Positions 42,226 through 50,493 of a stretch of DNA of 64,000 nt are shown piece by piece; the first letter of the stretch is position 1; every line of letters begins with the position of its first letter. The notes beneath the pieces are model-generated. The model saw only the letters and a list, made by a program, of their open reading frames with translations, was not told where the DNA came from and made no database searches. The DNA lies in contig CALJKW010000061.1 of the NCBI GenBank assembly GCA_937980205.1, positions 59,351-123,350 of the forward strand, read 5' to 3'. The translations under genes and the position numbers were made by a program. This stretch comes from an uncultured Myxococcales bacterium (lineage in GTDB: Bacteria > Myxococcota > Myxococcia > Myxococcales > Myxococcaceae).

Positions 42226-44691
42226 ATGAGCACCGGTCCCTGGACGTACAAGACCTTCGTGGCCGACGCGCTGACCCGCGTCAAAGAGATCACCTGCGAA
42301 GAGGCGCACGCGAAGAAGTCGAACGGCGTGTTCCTCGACATCCGCGAGCCGGACGAGCGCGCCTTCGGGACGCTGCCGGCCTCGGTCTCGCTGCCGCGCG
42401 GCCTGCTCGAGAAGCACATCGGAGACCACATCCCCGACCGCAACACTCCGCTCTACATCTTCTGCGCGACCGGCAACCGCTCGGCGCTCGCCGGCGACGT
42501 GCTGCAGAAGATGGGCTACACGAACGTCTTCAACCTCAAGGGCGGCATCGAGCGCTGGCAGCACCTCGGCCTCCCGCTCGACGGAATCCCCGTCGCCTGT
42601 GCCGCGCCCGGCAAGCTCACTTGGGCGCAGGTCCGCGCCGAGTTCCCCATCACGACGCGCCGCGTCCCCGTGCTCGGCAGCGGCGAGCGCCCGCTCGTCT
42701 ATCTCGACCACGCGGCGTCCACGCACCCGCCGATGAGCGTGTTGCGCGCGTACACCGAGTTCATGGAGCGCGAGTACAGCAACGTGCACCGCGGCACGCA
42801 CCTGCTCTCGCGCAAGGCCACCGAGCGCTTCGAAGAGGCCTACTACGTCATCGCCGACTTCATCGGCGGTGAGCTCAAGAACGGCTGCATCGTCTTCACG
42901 CAGAACACCACGCACGCCATCGACCTCTGCAGCCACGTGATGCAGCACCGCCCCGGCAAGGTGCTCACCACCGAGATGGAGCACCACTCCAACGAGCTGC
43001 CGCACCGCGCGCGCGGCCCCGTGCTGCGCGCCCGCGTCGACGCGAAGGGCGAGCTCGACCTGCAGCACGTCGAGGACCTGTTGCGGAAGAACGACGTGAA
43101 GCTGCTCTGTGTCACCGCCGGCTCGAACGTCACCGGCTACATGCCGCCGCTCGGGAAGCTCGCGCGCATGGCCCACGAGCACGGCGCCCTCATCCTCGTC
43201 GACGCCGCCCAGGCGCTCGCGCGCATCAAGCTCGACGTGAAGCCCTTCGGCGACCCCGAGCACATCGACTTCCTCGCCGGCGCCGGCCACAAGGCCTACG
43301 CCCCGTTCGGCGCCGGCTTCCTCTACGGCCCGCGCGCCGTGCTCGACGAGGCGGCGCCGTACCTGCCCGGCGGCGGCACCGCCGCGAACGTCACCGCGCA
43401 GGGCGTCGAGTTCATGAAGGCGCCCGACCGGCACCACGGCGGCACTCCGAACATCGGCGGCGTGGTCGCGATGGCGCGCGCGCTGCAGTTCATCGAGAAC
43501 ATCGGGCGCGACGAGGTCCGCGCGCACGAGGTGAAGCTGACGAAGATGGCGCTCGACGGGCTCGAGAAGATGGGCGGCGTCACCGTGTACGGCCCGCCCG
43601 ACGCGGCCTCGCGCCTCGGCGTCGTGACGTTCAACGTCGACGGAGTCTCCGAGCTGCTCACCGCCGCCGTGTTGAGCGAAGAGGGCGCGCTCGCCGTCCG
43701 CAACGGCCGCTTCTGCTCGCACATCTACGTCGCGCGCCTGCTCGCGAACGCGCAGGGCCAGACCCGCCAGGACGGAGAGGCCGGCGTGCAGCCCACCGGC
43801 ATGGTCCGCGCCAGCGTCGGCCTCTACAACGACGAGACCGACGTGCAGCGCCTGCTCGAGTTCGTCGAGCGCGTGAAGCACCGCAAGTGGGTCGGCCGCT
43901 ACCGCACCAGCGGAGACACCGTCAGCGCCGCGTTCGCCGGCCGCTGCGCCGACAAGTGGATGGAGGCGTCGCTCGACGCCGACCCGCTGCTCGAGCCCGT
44001 CATCCAGGACGCGCCCGGCTACCACTTCGAGGTGCTGCAGCCCGACTCGGCGTCGCGCTCGTACCTCATCGCCGACATGGCGACCGGAGAGGCCGCCATC
44101 GTCGACCCCTTACGCGAGCGCGTCGACCAGTACCTCGACCTGCTCACGCAGAAGAAGCTGCGGCTCAAGTACACCATCGAGACGCACACCCACGCCGACC
44201 ACCTGAGCGGCTCGCCGCGCCTCAAAGAGCTCACCGGCGCCCGCATGCTGATGCACTCGGCCTCGACGAGCGTCTGCGTCGATCAGCTGCTGAACGACGG
44301 CGACATCGTGCTGGTCGGCGGCGTCCGCATGGAGGTGCTCGCCACGCCCGGCCACACCCAGGATTCGATGTGCCTCCTGCTGCCCGACCGCGTGCTCACC
44401 GGAGACACGCTGCTCATCGGCTCGTGCGGCCGCACCGACCTGCCGACCGGCAACAGCGAGAAGCTGTTCGAGAGCCTGCAGCGCCTGCTCACGCTGCCCG
44501 ACCACGTGCTGGTGCTGCCCGCGCACGACTACGACGGCCGCCGCGGCTCGACCATCGGCCGAGAGCGAAAGGGCAACCACCGCCTCAAGCTCGCCACCCG
44601 CGAAGAGTTCATCGCCTCGATGAGCGCGTCGCAGCTGCCGAAGCCTCCCGGCATGGCCGAGGTGCTGCAGACGAACCAGCAGTGCAGCTAA
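42226..44691 (+). CDS. rhodanese-cysteine desulfurase-persulfide dioxygenase fusion
   Basis: This 821-residue protein has three full enzyme domains. Rhodanese (about residues 18-120) has active Cys80 in IFCATGNRSA. Cysteine desulfurase, aminotransferase class V (about 145-560), has YLDHAASTHPP, PLP-Lys356 in GAGHKAYAPFGAG and candidate sulfur-accepting Cys497 in NGRFCSH. A metallo-beta-lactamase-fold ETHE1-like persulfide dioxygenase (about 590-821) has THTHADHLSGS (His653, His655, Asp657, His658), ATPGHTQDSM, LTGDTLLIGSCGRTD and LPAHDYDG. It could take sulfur from cysteine to persulfide and oxidise it to sulfite on one chain. TTAAAG ends 9 bases before the ATG. No signal peptide: cytoplasmic. 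Confidence 0.9.
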   Translation: MSTGPWTYKTFVADALTRVKEITCEEAHAKKSNGVFLDIREPDERAFGTLPASVSLPRGLLEKHIGDHIPDRNTPLYIFCATGNRSALAGDVLQKMGYTNVFNLKGGIERWQHLGLPLDGIPVACAAPGKLTWAQVRAEFPITTRRVPVLGSGERPLVYLDHAASTHPPMSVLRAYTEFMEREYSNVHRGTHLLSRKATERFEEAYYVIADFIGGELKNGCIVFTQNTTHAIDLCSHVMQHRPGKVLTTEMEHHSNELPHRARGPVLRARVDAKGELDLQHVEDLLRKNDVKLLCVTAGSNVTGYMPPLGKLARMAHEHGALILVDAAQALARIKLDVKPFGDPEHIDFLAGAGHKAYAPFGAGFLYGPRAVLDEAAPYLPGGGTAANVTAQGVEFMKAPDRHHGGTPNIGGVVAMARALQFIENIGRDEVRAHEVKLTKMALDGLEKMGGVTVYGPPDAASRLGVVTFNVDGVSELLTAAVLSEEGALAVRNGRFCSHIYVARLLANAQGQTRQDGEAGVQPTGMVRASVGLYNDETDVQRLLEFVERVKHRKWVGRYRTSGDTVSAAFAGRCADKWMEASLDADPLLEPVIQDAPGYHFEVLQPDSASRSYLIADMATGEAAIVDPLRERVDQYLDLLTQKKLRLKYTIETHTHADHLSGSPRLKELTGARMLMHSASTSVCVDQLLNDGDIVLVGGVRMEVLATPGHTQDSMCLLLPDRVLTGDTLLIGSCGRTDLPTGNSEKLFESLQRLLTLPDHVLVLPAHDYDGRRGSTIGRERKGNHRLKLATREEFIASMSASQLPKPPGMAEVLQTNQQCS

Positions 44692-44698
44692 GCGGTCT

Positions 44699-46081
44699 TC
44701 AGCGCATGCAGGCGCTCACGGCGCCCGAGGCGGCGTTCTGCAGGCAGCTGCTCGAGCCGGCGGCGCACGGGCCGAAGATGCGGCCCTGCGCTTCGTACCA
44801 GCCGTTGCCGCAGCCGTCGGCGCAGCTGCCGAGCTGACCGCCGCGCTCGCACGCCATGAACGAGCAGCACCCGTTGCCCAGGCGCGCGGACGTGTAGCTG
44901 CTGCCCAGCGAGCTGCAGCCTCCGAAGCTCGGCGGGCCGCAGCCGACGTTGCTGTTGCTGCCGCCTCCGCCGCCGGTGCCGCCGTTCATCGGCTCGTCCA
45001 TCGCCTTGCAGCCCTCGGCGGTGTCGACGAGGCCCTTCGCGCACGACTTCGGGCAGTCCGTGTCTGCCACCGCGACCTCTCCGAGGTTCATGCACGAGCC
45101 CGCGCCCGTGCGGCAGCTGCCGGAGAAGCTGCCGAAGGTGATGAGCTTGTTCGTCGAGCCGACCATCAGCGTGCGCTGCAGACCGGCCGGGGCCTCGAGA
45201 CAGAACGTGCCGTCGGCGCCCGCGGTGTCCTGCGAGTAGAGGCCGGTCGCCTGCCGCCCACCGGCGCGCACGCGCTGGCCCCCACAGCTCTTCGTCGGCG
45301 CGCTCAGCTTTCCGCGAAGGCACGCGGTGCGGAAGCTTCGGTCGACGTTCGACCAGCCGCGCCGCTGGAAGCGCAGACCGCTGCCGGTGCTCGAACCGCC
45401 GGGCGAGGGCGCCGGCGACCAGACGGCGTCCGCTCCGAGGGCGTAGGCCTGGGTCGGCCCCGTCGGGCCGATGTCGCTCATCATGCCGGGCATCACGACC
45501 GCGACGCCCTGTCCGCCGAGCTCGACCTCGTTGCCCTGGGCGTCGACCGCGCGGAGGTGCAGCATGCCGCCCGTCTGCAGCAGGCTGTCGGCGGCCTCCG
45601 TCGTCTCCATCGCGCCGGGGCCGTTCTCGGCGGGCACCATCGTCACCTCGAGCGTGGCGCCCGTGGGGATGGCGTCGGGCGGCACCTCGACGGTGATGGT
45701 CTGATCTCCCGCGGTCAGCGTGATCTGCTGCGTCATGTCGCTCTTCGTCACCGTGCGCTGCGGCGGAGTGAGCTCGACGTCGAGGTTGTAGTGCACGACG
45801 CCGTCGCGGCGCGTGAGCAGCGCGATCGCCGGCGCGTAGCCCTTCGCGTTCACCTCGACGGGCACGCGGTCTTTGTCCGCCTTCACGCGGAGGATGAAGT
45901 CGCCGGTGGTGCTGCTGAGCACCGAGGTCGCAAAGGCCGACACGGTGGCTCCGCTGACCGGCTGGCCGTTCGAGCGCACGAAGCCCTCGACGATGATGGT
46001 GGTGTCGCTGCTGGCGAGGCGCACGTTGCAGGCCGCGAGCAGGCACGACAGCAGCAGCACTGCACGGAGGAGGTGGTTCAT
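44699..46081 (-). CDS. carboxypeptidase-regulatory-like lipoprotein
   Basis: This 460-residue protein has a signal peptide with lipobox LLAACN. Residues about 30-115 form a carboxypeptidase regulatory-like (CarbpepD_reg) beta-sandwich (VEGFVRSNGQPVSGATVSAF, GDFILRVKAD). A second beta-rich region follows (about 120-330; ITLTAGDQTITVEVPPDAIP). The C-terminus is Gly/Ser-rich with a Cys-rich domain (GCCSFMACERGG, SCADGCGNGWYEA). The lipid anchor plus adhesive-like domains suggest a surface protein. Function unknown. Confidence 0.72.
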   Translation of the reverse strand: MNHLLRAVLLLSCLLAACNVRLASSDTTIIVEGFVRSNGQPVSGATVSAFATSVLSSTTGDFILRVKADKDRVPVEVNAKGYAPAIALLTRRDGVVHYNLDVELTPPQRTVTKSDMTQQITLTAGDQTITVEVPPDAIPTGATLEVTMVPAENGPGAMETTEAADSLLQTGGMLHLRAVDAQGNEVELGGQGVAVVMPGMMSDIGPTGPTQAYALGADAVWSPAPSPGGSSTGSGLRFQRRGWSNVDRSFRTACLRGKLSAPTKSCGGQRVRAGGRQATGLYSQDTAGADGTFCLEAPAGLQRTLMVGSTNKLITFGSFSGSCRTGAGSCMNLGEVAVADTDCPKSCAKGLVDTAEGCKAMDEPMNGGTGGGGGSNSNVGCGPPSFGGCSSLGSSYTSARLGNGCCSFMACERGGQLGSCADGCGNGWYEAQGRIFGPCAAGSSSCLQNAASGAVSACMR

Positions 46082-46132
46082 GCTGTGTGGGGGCAGCTCG
46101 ACGCGATAGCGTTGGCGGCGCGCTCATTATTC

Positions 46133-47242
46133 ATGGACCCGTCTCTGCCTCGCAACCTGCTCCTCGTGGCGGTCCTCTCCATGGCGAGCGCCGCGCGCGC
46201 CGCGGAGAAGTGCGACACCGGCCAGGTCATCACCGCCGACACCGCCGGACATTGTTGCTGGCCGGGGCAGGCCTGGTCGAAGAGCCGCAAGCTCTGCATC
46301 GGAGTCCCCACCGCCTGCCCGATGGGCTTCGTGGTGCAGGAAGAGTCGTGCGTCCGCTCGTGCCCGAAGGGCCAGGTCGTCACGACCGAGACGCGCGGAC
46401 AGTGCTGCTGGCCGGGTCAGGTCTTCAGCGCGGTGCGGAAGGTCTGCGTCGGCGCGCCGACGGCGTGCCCCGAAGGGCTCGTCCCTCGCGGAGAGACGTG
46501 CGCAGATGATCGTCCGCCCTCGTGGGCCGTGCCTCCGCCGGAGGGCCCGCCGCCGGTGCAGGATGCTCCGCCCGCGCCGCCGCCGGATCAGCCCGCAGAG
46601 GGGCCGCCGCCTCCTCCTCCCCCGCTCGAGGTGCCGCCGCCGCCCACGCCGCTGCCGGAGCCGCCGCCTCCTCCTCCGTCGGGGCCGGGTCAGCCGCCTC
46701 GGCCGCCGCCGAGCGGGGGGCCTGCGCCGCTGCCGCGCGTGGAGAAGAAGAAGGAGGCCGAGGAAGAGACCGGTCCTCCGCGCCGCACGCGCGCGGCGAT
46801 GACGACGGGCGTCTACTTCGGCGACGGCCTGGGCTTCGCGTTCGCGATTCCGATTCGCATCGGCGTGTACTTCATCAACCCGCGCGAGCGGTTTCAGGGC
46901 GTGCCGTTCATCCTCATCGACCCGTGGATCTGGGCGGCCTCGCGGCAGCGCGGCACGTTCGCGGACCTGTCGCTCGGCGCCGGCCTCAACGTCGGCGCCG
47001 GCTGGGAGCAGCGCGTCGGCCCGGTGGAGTTCACCGCGCGCGTCGCGATCGCTCCGCTCATCGACTACCAGACGGCGGTGAGCGGCCCGACGCGCCCGTG
47101 GAGCGTGGACTTCAAGCTGCGCGGGCTCGTGGGCCTGAGGTTCGCCGTGCCGAGCGGCGAGTACTCGAAGTTCCTGCTCGGCATCGACGCGTTCTGGGGC
47201 GGGCCGGCGTTCTGGGTCGCGTACATCGGCGTCGGGTTCTGA
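46133..47242 (+). CDS. CCWPGQ-repeat protein with Pro-rich linker and C-terminal barrel-like domain
   Basis: This 369-residue protein has a signal peptide (NLLLVAVLSMASAARAAE). Two repeats of about 47 residues follow, each with GxCCWPGQ and a conserved pattern of six Cys (CDTGQVITADTAGHCCWPGQ and CPKGQVVTTETRGQCCWPGQ). A Pro-rich stretch (about residues 125-200) links to a C-terminal region rich in Gly and alternating hydrophobics (TGVYFGDGLGFAFAIPIRI and GPVEFTARVAIAPLIDY), likely an outer-membrane barrel. It is convergent with a gene made of the same repeats (47330-47977). Function unknown. Confidence 0.7.
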   Translation: MDPSLPRNLLLVAVLSMASAARAAEKCDTGQVITADTAGHCCWPGQAWSKSRKLCIGVPTACPMGFVVQEESCVRSCPKGQVVTTETRGQCCWPGQVFSAVRKVCVGAPTACPEGLVPRGETCADDRPPSWAVPPPEGPPPVQDAPPAPPPDQPAEGPPPPPPPLEVPPPPTPLPEPPPPPPSGPGQPPRPPPSGGPAPLPRVEKKKEAEEETGPPRRTRAAMTTGVYFGDGLGFAFAIPIRIGVYFINPRERFQGVPFILIDPWIWAASRQRGTFADLSLGAGLNVGAGWEQRVGPVEFTARVAIAPLIDYQTAVSGPTRPWSVDFKLRGLVGLRFAVPSGEYSKFLLGIDAFWGGPAFWVAYIGVGF

Positions 47243-47328
47243 AAATGGGGACAGGCTGCTTTTTCGCGCGACAGTTGTTGCGTTCGTCGACACAAGTGTC
47301 CGCGGGAAAAGCAGCCTGTCCCCATTTT
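47242..47328. repeat. 22-base perfect inverted repeat between convergent genes (REP-like)
   Basis: Arms 47242-47263 and 47307-47328 are perfect inverted copies of a 22-base unit beginning AAAATGGGGACAGG and ending CTTTT, around a 43-base loop. The left arm begins at the stop of the 46133 gene and the right arm ends just before the stop of the 47330 gene, so the element exactly fills the gap. The T-runs allow termination in either direction. The GGGGACAGG...TTTT core recalls REP-type palindromes moved by RAYT transposases; no transposase is in the window. Confidence 0.65.
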
Positions 47329-47329
47329 T

Positions 47330-47977
47330 CTACCGGCTCCTCAGGCACTGCTCGCCGTCGGCGAACCACCCCGGCAGACACTTCGGCACGCCGATGCACG
47401 CGCTCCGCGAGGCGGCCCACACCTGCTCGGGCCAGCAGCAGTGGCCCTGAGTGTCGGGCGTGACGAGCTGGCCTTCGGGGCAGCCCTCGAGGCACGTCTC
47501 TCCCTCGACGCGGAAGCCGGTGGGGCAGCTCGGCTTCCCGATGCACGCGCCGCGGGAGCTCGACCAGACCTGGTCCGGCCAGCAGCAGCGGCCGGCGGTG
47601 TCCGGCGTGATGCTCTGGCCGCGCGGGCACAGCGGCAGGCACTGCTCTCCCTGCGGCATCAGCGGTGCCGGACACGACGACGGAACTCCGATGCACTGGT
47701 TGCGGGAGCTCGACCAGACCTGCCCCGGCCAGCAGCAGTTGCCGGCGGTCTCGGGGCCGACGCTCTGGCCAGGAGGGCAGTCGATGACGCAGGCGTCTCC
47801 TTTGGGGACGAGCGTGCCGGGGCACTTCGTCGGAATGCCGACGCACATCTTCCGCGTCGAGGACCAGGCCTGGCCGGGCCAACAGCACTGGCCCGCGGTG
47901 TCGACCGTCCGGCTCTGGCCTTCGGGACATGCAGGTTTTCCCGCAGCGAGGAGCGCGAAAACGAAGACTGCCGGCAT
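47330..47977 (-). CDS. exported protein of four CCWPGQ-type Cys repeats
   Basis: This 215-residue protein has a signal peptide (PAVFVFALLAAG), then four tandem repeats of about 46 residues with the pattern C-x(4)-GQ...D/ET-x-G-x-CCWP-[GDE]-QxW-[SA]-x-[ST]-R-x3-C-[IV]-G-x-P: QCCWPGQAWSSTR, NCCWPGQVWSSSR, RCCWPDQVWSSSR and HCCWPEQVWAASR. Six Cys per repeat suggest small disulfide-stabilised domains. It shares the repeat with the convergent 46133 gene, so the two probably act together. ATG at 47977 is the start of the signal peptide; TATATT ends 9 bases upstream. Function unknown. Confidence 0.72.
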   Translation of the reverse strand: MPAVFVFALLAAGKPACPEGQSRTVDTAGQCCWPGQAWSSTRKMCVGIPTKCPGTLVPKGDACVIDCPPGQSVGPETAGNCCWPGQVWSSSRNQCIGVPSSCPAPLMPQGEQCLPLCPRGQSITPDTAGRCCWPDQVWSSSRGACIGKPSCPTGFRVEGETCLEGCPEGQLVTPDTQGHCCWPEQVWAASRSACIGVPKCLPGWFADGEQCLRSR

Positions 47978-47986
47978 CGCGTGGGC

Positions 47987-47994
47987 AATATAGC
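47987..47994. promoter_or_regulatory. shared symmetric -10 region of two divergent genes
   Basis: AATATAGC reads TATATT on the minus strand (9 bases before the ATG at 47977) and AATATA/TATAGC on the plus strand (4-6 bases before the GTG at 47999). As at 2288-2295, one AT patch seems to serve both genes, and the starts are only 22 bases apart, leaving no room for leaders. Confidence 0.42.
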
Positions 47995-47998
47995 GCCC

Positions 47999-49531
47999 GT
48001 GACGCCGCCGCCGAAGGATGAGCTCGCCGTCGAGCGCTGGCTCATGGCGATGGTGTGGATTCACGTCGCGTCGATGCTCGCGATGCCGCTGGTGCTCGCG
48101 CGATTTCTGCCCGGCGGCGGAATCGACGACCCGCTCGAGCGCGTGCGGCTCATCGCCGAGCACCCGTGGCTCTTCCGGCTCGGGTGGCTGCCGTGGCAAC
48201 TGACCGCGCTCGTCGACTTCATCTTCGCCGTCGCCCTCGTCCGCGCGCGGTACCTGCCGAAGGCGCTCACCGTGCCGACGCTGGTGATGACGCTCGCGGC
48301 GATCGCGCCCGACCAGTACGCGCAGGCGATGTACGTGACGAAGGGGGTCGAGCTCGCCCAGACCTCGGCCGCGGCGTTCCTCGCGTGGGAGCCGTTCATC
48401 TTCCAGCTCACCGCCGGCTGGGGAGCCACCGGCTACACGCTCGGCACGCTCGTGATGCTCGCGGCGTTCCGCAGCGGCCGCGTGTGGTCGGTGGCGCTGA
48501 CGCGCGCGACGCTGGTGTTCTGCGTGGCGATGATTCCGGCTGCCGTGGCGCCGCTCTTGCCCGCGGGCCTGCGGCCGCCGCCGTCGGTGGTCGTCGTGCT
48601 GAACGCGCTCGGCTTCAGCGTGCTGCTGCTGTTGTACGCGGTGCTGCTCGAGGCCGTGCTGCGGCGGCGCATCGCAGACGAGGTGCACGGCCGCTGGGCG
48701 CCGTGGCGGCTGCCGGGCGCTGGCCTCTTCGCCCGCGCGGTGGACTGGGTCGCCGGCAGTCGGTTTTTCTACGCGCTGCTCGAGCCGGTGCCGGTGTTCG
48801 CGATGGCGAGCGACATCACCGACGTCGTGTACGTGAACTACCTCGTCGATGCCGAGCGGCTGGCTCCGCTGGTGCCTCGGGGGCTCGAGCTGCAGCGCCT
48901 GGGGCCACGGGGTGACAAGGCGGTGTTCACGTTCCTCACGTACCGGCACGGCAACTTCGGGTTCCGGTTCCTGGGGCCGCTGCGGCGGCTGTCTCCGAGC
49001 GCGGTGCAGACGAACTGGCGGATTCACGTTCGCGAGCCTCGCAGCGGGCTCGAGGGAATCTTCTTCGTGACGAACGCGATCGATCACGTCGCCCAGGCGC
49101 TCGGCGCGCGGCTGTTCAGCGAGGGCATGCCGATGCACGTGCTGGAGCGGACGCTGCTCGCGCGCGACGGAGACGGCATCGAGCTCGCGCTGCACCCCGG
49201 AAGCGGCAGCGCGCCCGACGCGAAGCTCTCGCTCAGGCGCGGCGAGCGCGCGCTGCCGCCCGAGTGGCGCGAGTGCTTCGACAGCTTCGACGCGATGCTC
49301 GCCTACGTGGTGCCGCAGAACCGCGCGCTGTCGACGCAGCCGTACAAGGGCAGGGTGACGCGGCAGGAGATTCACCTGCCCATCGAGCTCGCCGAGTGTG
49401 TGCCGCTCGACGGGACGGTCGAGTCGCGCGCGGCGCGGGCGTTCGTCGGCGACGCGAAGCCGCTGTGCTTTCACGTGCCGAACGTCTCGTTTCTGTTCTC
49501 GGAGGAGCGGCATGACTCCCGATTGCGCTGA
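47999..49531 (+). CDS. membrane protein with C-terminal DUF2071-like domain
   Basis: This 510-residue protein has about six transmembrane helices in its first 250 residues (WLMAMVWIHVASMLAMPLVL, LTALVDFIFAVALV, VVLNALGFSVLLLLYAVL). The C-terminal half (about 275-500) matches DUF2071, a beta-rich domain of unknown function: YVNYLVDAERLAPLVPRGLEL, VFTFLTYRHGNFGF, TNWRIHVREP. The fusion of a membrane module with DUF2071 is unusual. GTG at 47999 is chosen because the AATATA box is directly upstream; ATG at 48044 is an alternative. Confidence 0.7.
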   Translation: MTPPPKDELAVERWLMAMVWIHVASMLAMPLVLARFLPGGGIDDPLERVRLIAEHPWLFRLGWLPWQLTALVDFIFAVALVRARYLPKALTVPTLVMTLAAIAPDQYAQAMYVTKGVELAQTSAAAFLAWEPFIFQLTAGWGATGYTLGTLVMLAAFRSGRVWSVALTRATLVFCVAMIPAAVAPLLPAGLRPPPSVVVVLNALGFSVLLLLYAVLLEAVLRRRIADEVHGRWAPWRLPGAGLFARAVDWVAGSRFFYALLEPVPVFAMASDITDVVYVNYLVDAERLAPLVPRGLELQRLGPRGDKAVFTFLTYRHGNFGFRFLGPLRRLSPSAVQTNWRIHVREPRSGLEGIFFVTNAIDHVAQALGARLFSEGMPMHVLERTLLARDGDGIELALHPGSGSAPDAKLSLRRGERALPPEWRECFDSFDAMLAYVVPQNRALSTQPYKGRVTRQEIHLPIELAECVPLDGTVESRAARAFVGDAKPLCFHVPNVSFLFSEERHDSRLR

Positions 49532-49565
49532 GAGGGTCGGACGAAGCACGTGGGCCGTTCGTCCG

Positions 49566-49677
49566 CTCGATAACGCTGAGCGGAGGCACGCGAAGCGGGC
49601 CGCAGTCGAAGCGCGCTCGAAGCCGTCCATGGGACCGCTTCGACTACGGCCTGCGGCCTCCGCTCAGCGTGAACGGG
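49566..49677. repeat. dispersed 112-base palindromic element, copy 1
   Basis: An imperfect long hairpin lies between the DUF2071 gene and the TauE gene. Its outer arms (49573-49587 and 49656-49670) are perfect 15-base inverted repeats beginning ACGCTGAGCGG, and its inner arms (49599-49613 and 49636-49650) match at 14 of 15 positions. A second copy, nearly identical, lies at 63437-63550. It carries no gene and resembles a REP/MITE-like element or structured intergenic RNA. Confidence 0.75.
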
Positions 49678-49726
49678 GTTCTGGTCGGAGACCGAAGGCT
49701 CCCCGCGAGCTGAACGGAGGAGCTTC

Positions 49727-50473
49727 GTGACCGCGGATCAGCTCCTCCTCGGTCTCGCGTTGGGCGTCGGCCTGGGCCTCGTCTTCGCGGCGCTCGGCGC
49801 CGGCGGCGGAGTCCTCGGCGTCCCCGTTCTGCTCTACGTCTTCCACCAGCCGATGTCGCAGGCGACGGGCACGTCACTCGCCATCCTCTTCGGCACCGCG
49901 CTGGTCTCGGCCATCTCGCACCACCGCCGTGGCAACGTCGACGTGAAGCTCGCCGCCGTCTTCGGGGCGGCCGCGCTGATCGCCGCGCCCGCCGGCGCCG
50001 TGCTGCACCGCCGCCTGCCCGAGAAGGTCACCATCGGGCTCTTCTGCGCCGTGCTGCTCGCCGCCGCGGTCCGCATGTGGCTCGCGAAGGGCGACGGCGA
50101 GGGCCACGGGCGCTTCCTGCTCGTGCCGACCCTGGTGCTCGGGGTGGCCGTTGGCCTCGTCACCGGGCTGCTCGGCGTCGGCGGCGGCTTCCTCATCGTC
50201 CCCGCGCTCTCGACGTTCCTCGGCGTCGGCGTCCGCAAGGCCATCGGCACGAGCTCGGCCATCGTCTGCGCGTCGTCGCTCAGCGGCGCGGCGACCTACG
50301 CGGTCGAGGGCGCGGTGGAGCCCACGCTGCTCGCGGTGATCGGCGGCAGCGCGCTGCTGGGTGCGATTTTCGGCGTGCCGCTCGCACAGAAGCTCCCCGA
50401 GCGGGCGTTGCGGCGCGGCTTCGCGGTGGTCGCGGTCCTCGTCTGTGCGCGGATGGTAGCGTCGCTGCTGTGA
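49727..50473 (+). CDS. TauE/SafE-family sulfite/organosulfonate exporter
   Basis: This 248-residue protein has about eight transmembrane helices in two homologous halves. Family features include the Gly-rich first helix (LGLVFAALGAGGGVLGVPVL), GTSLAILFGTALVSAISH, and in the second half GLVTGLLGVGGGFLIVPAL and GTSSAIVCASSLSG. TauE-type carriers export sulfite, sulfoacetate or related anions across the inner membrane. The fusion enzyme at 42226 could produce sulfite, but the link is only by distance. The GTG start follows a CGGAGGAG Shine-Dalgarno sequence. Confidence 0.87.
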   Translation: MTADQLLLGLALGVGLGLVFAALGAGGGVLGVPVLLYVFHQPMSQATGTSLAILFGTALVSAISHHRRGNVDVKLAAVFGAAALIAAPAGAVLHRRLPEKVTIGLFCAVLLAAAVRMWLAKGDGEGHGRFLLVPTLVLGVAVGLVTGLLGVGGGFLIVPALSTFLGVGVRKAIGTSSAIVCASSLSGAATYAVEGAVEPTLLAVIGGSALLGAIFGVPLAQKLPERALRRGFAVVAVLVCARMVASLL

Positions 50474-50493
50474 GCTGCAGTAAGGAGCGAGAA

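Noticed and set aside
47330..49630. A 766-codon minus-strand frame that includes the CCWPGQ protein
   Set aside because: Only its last 215 residues have the signal peptide and repeats. The upstream part is antisense to the DUF2071 gene and is low complexity.
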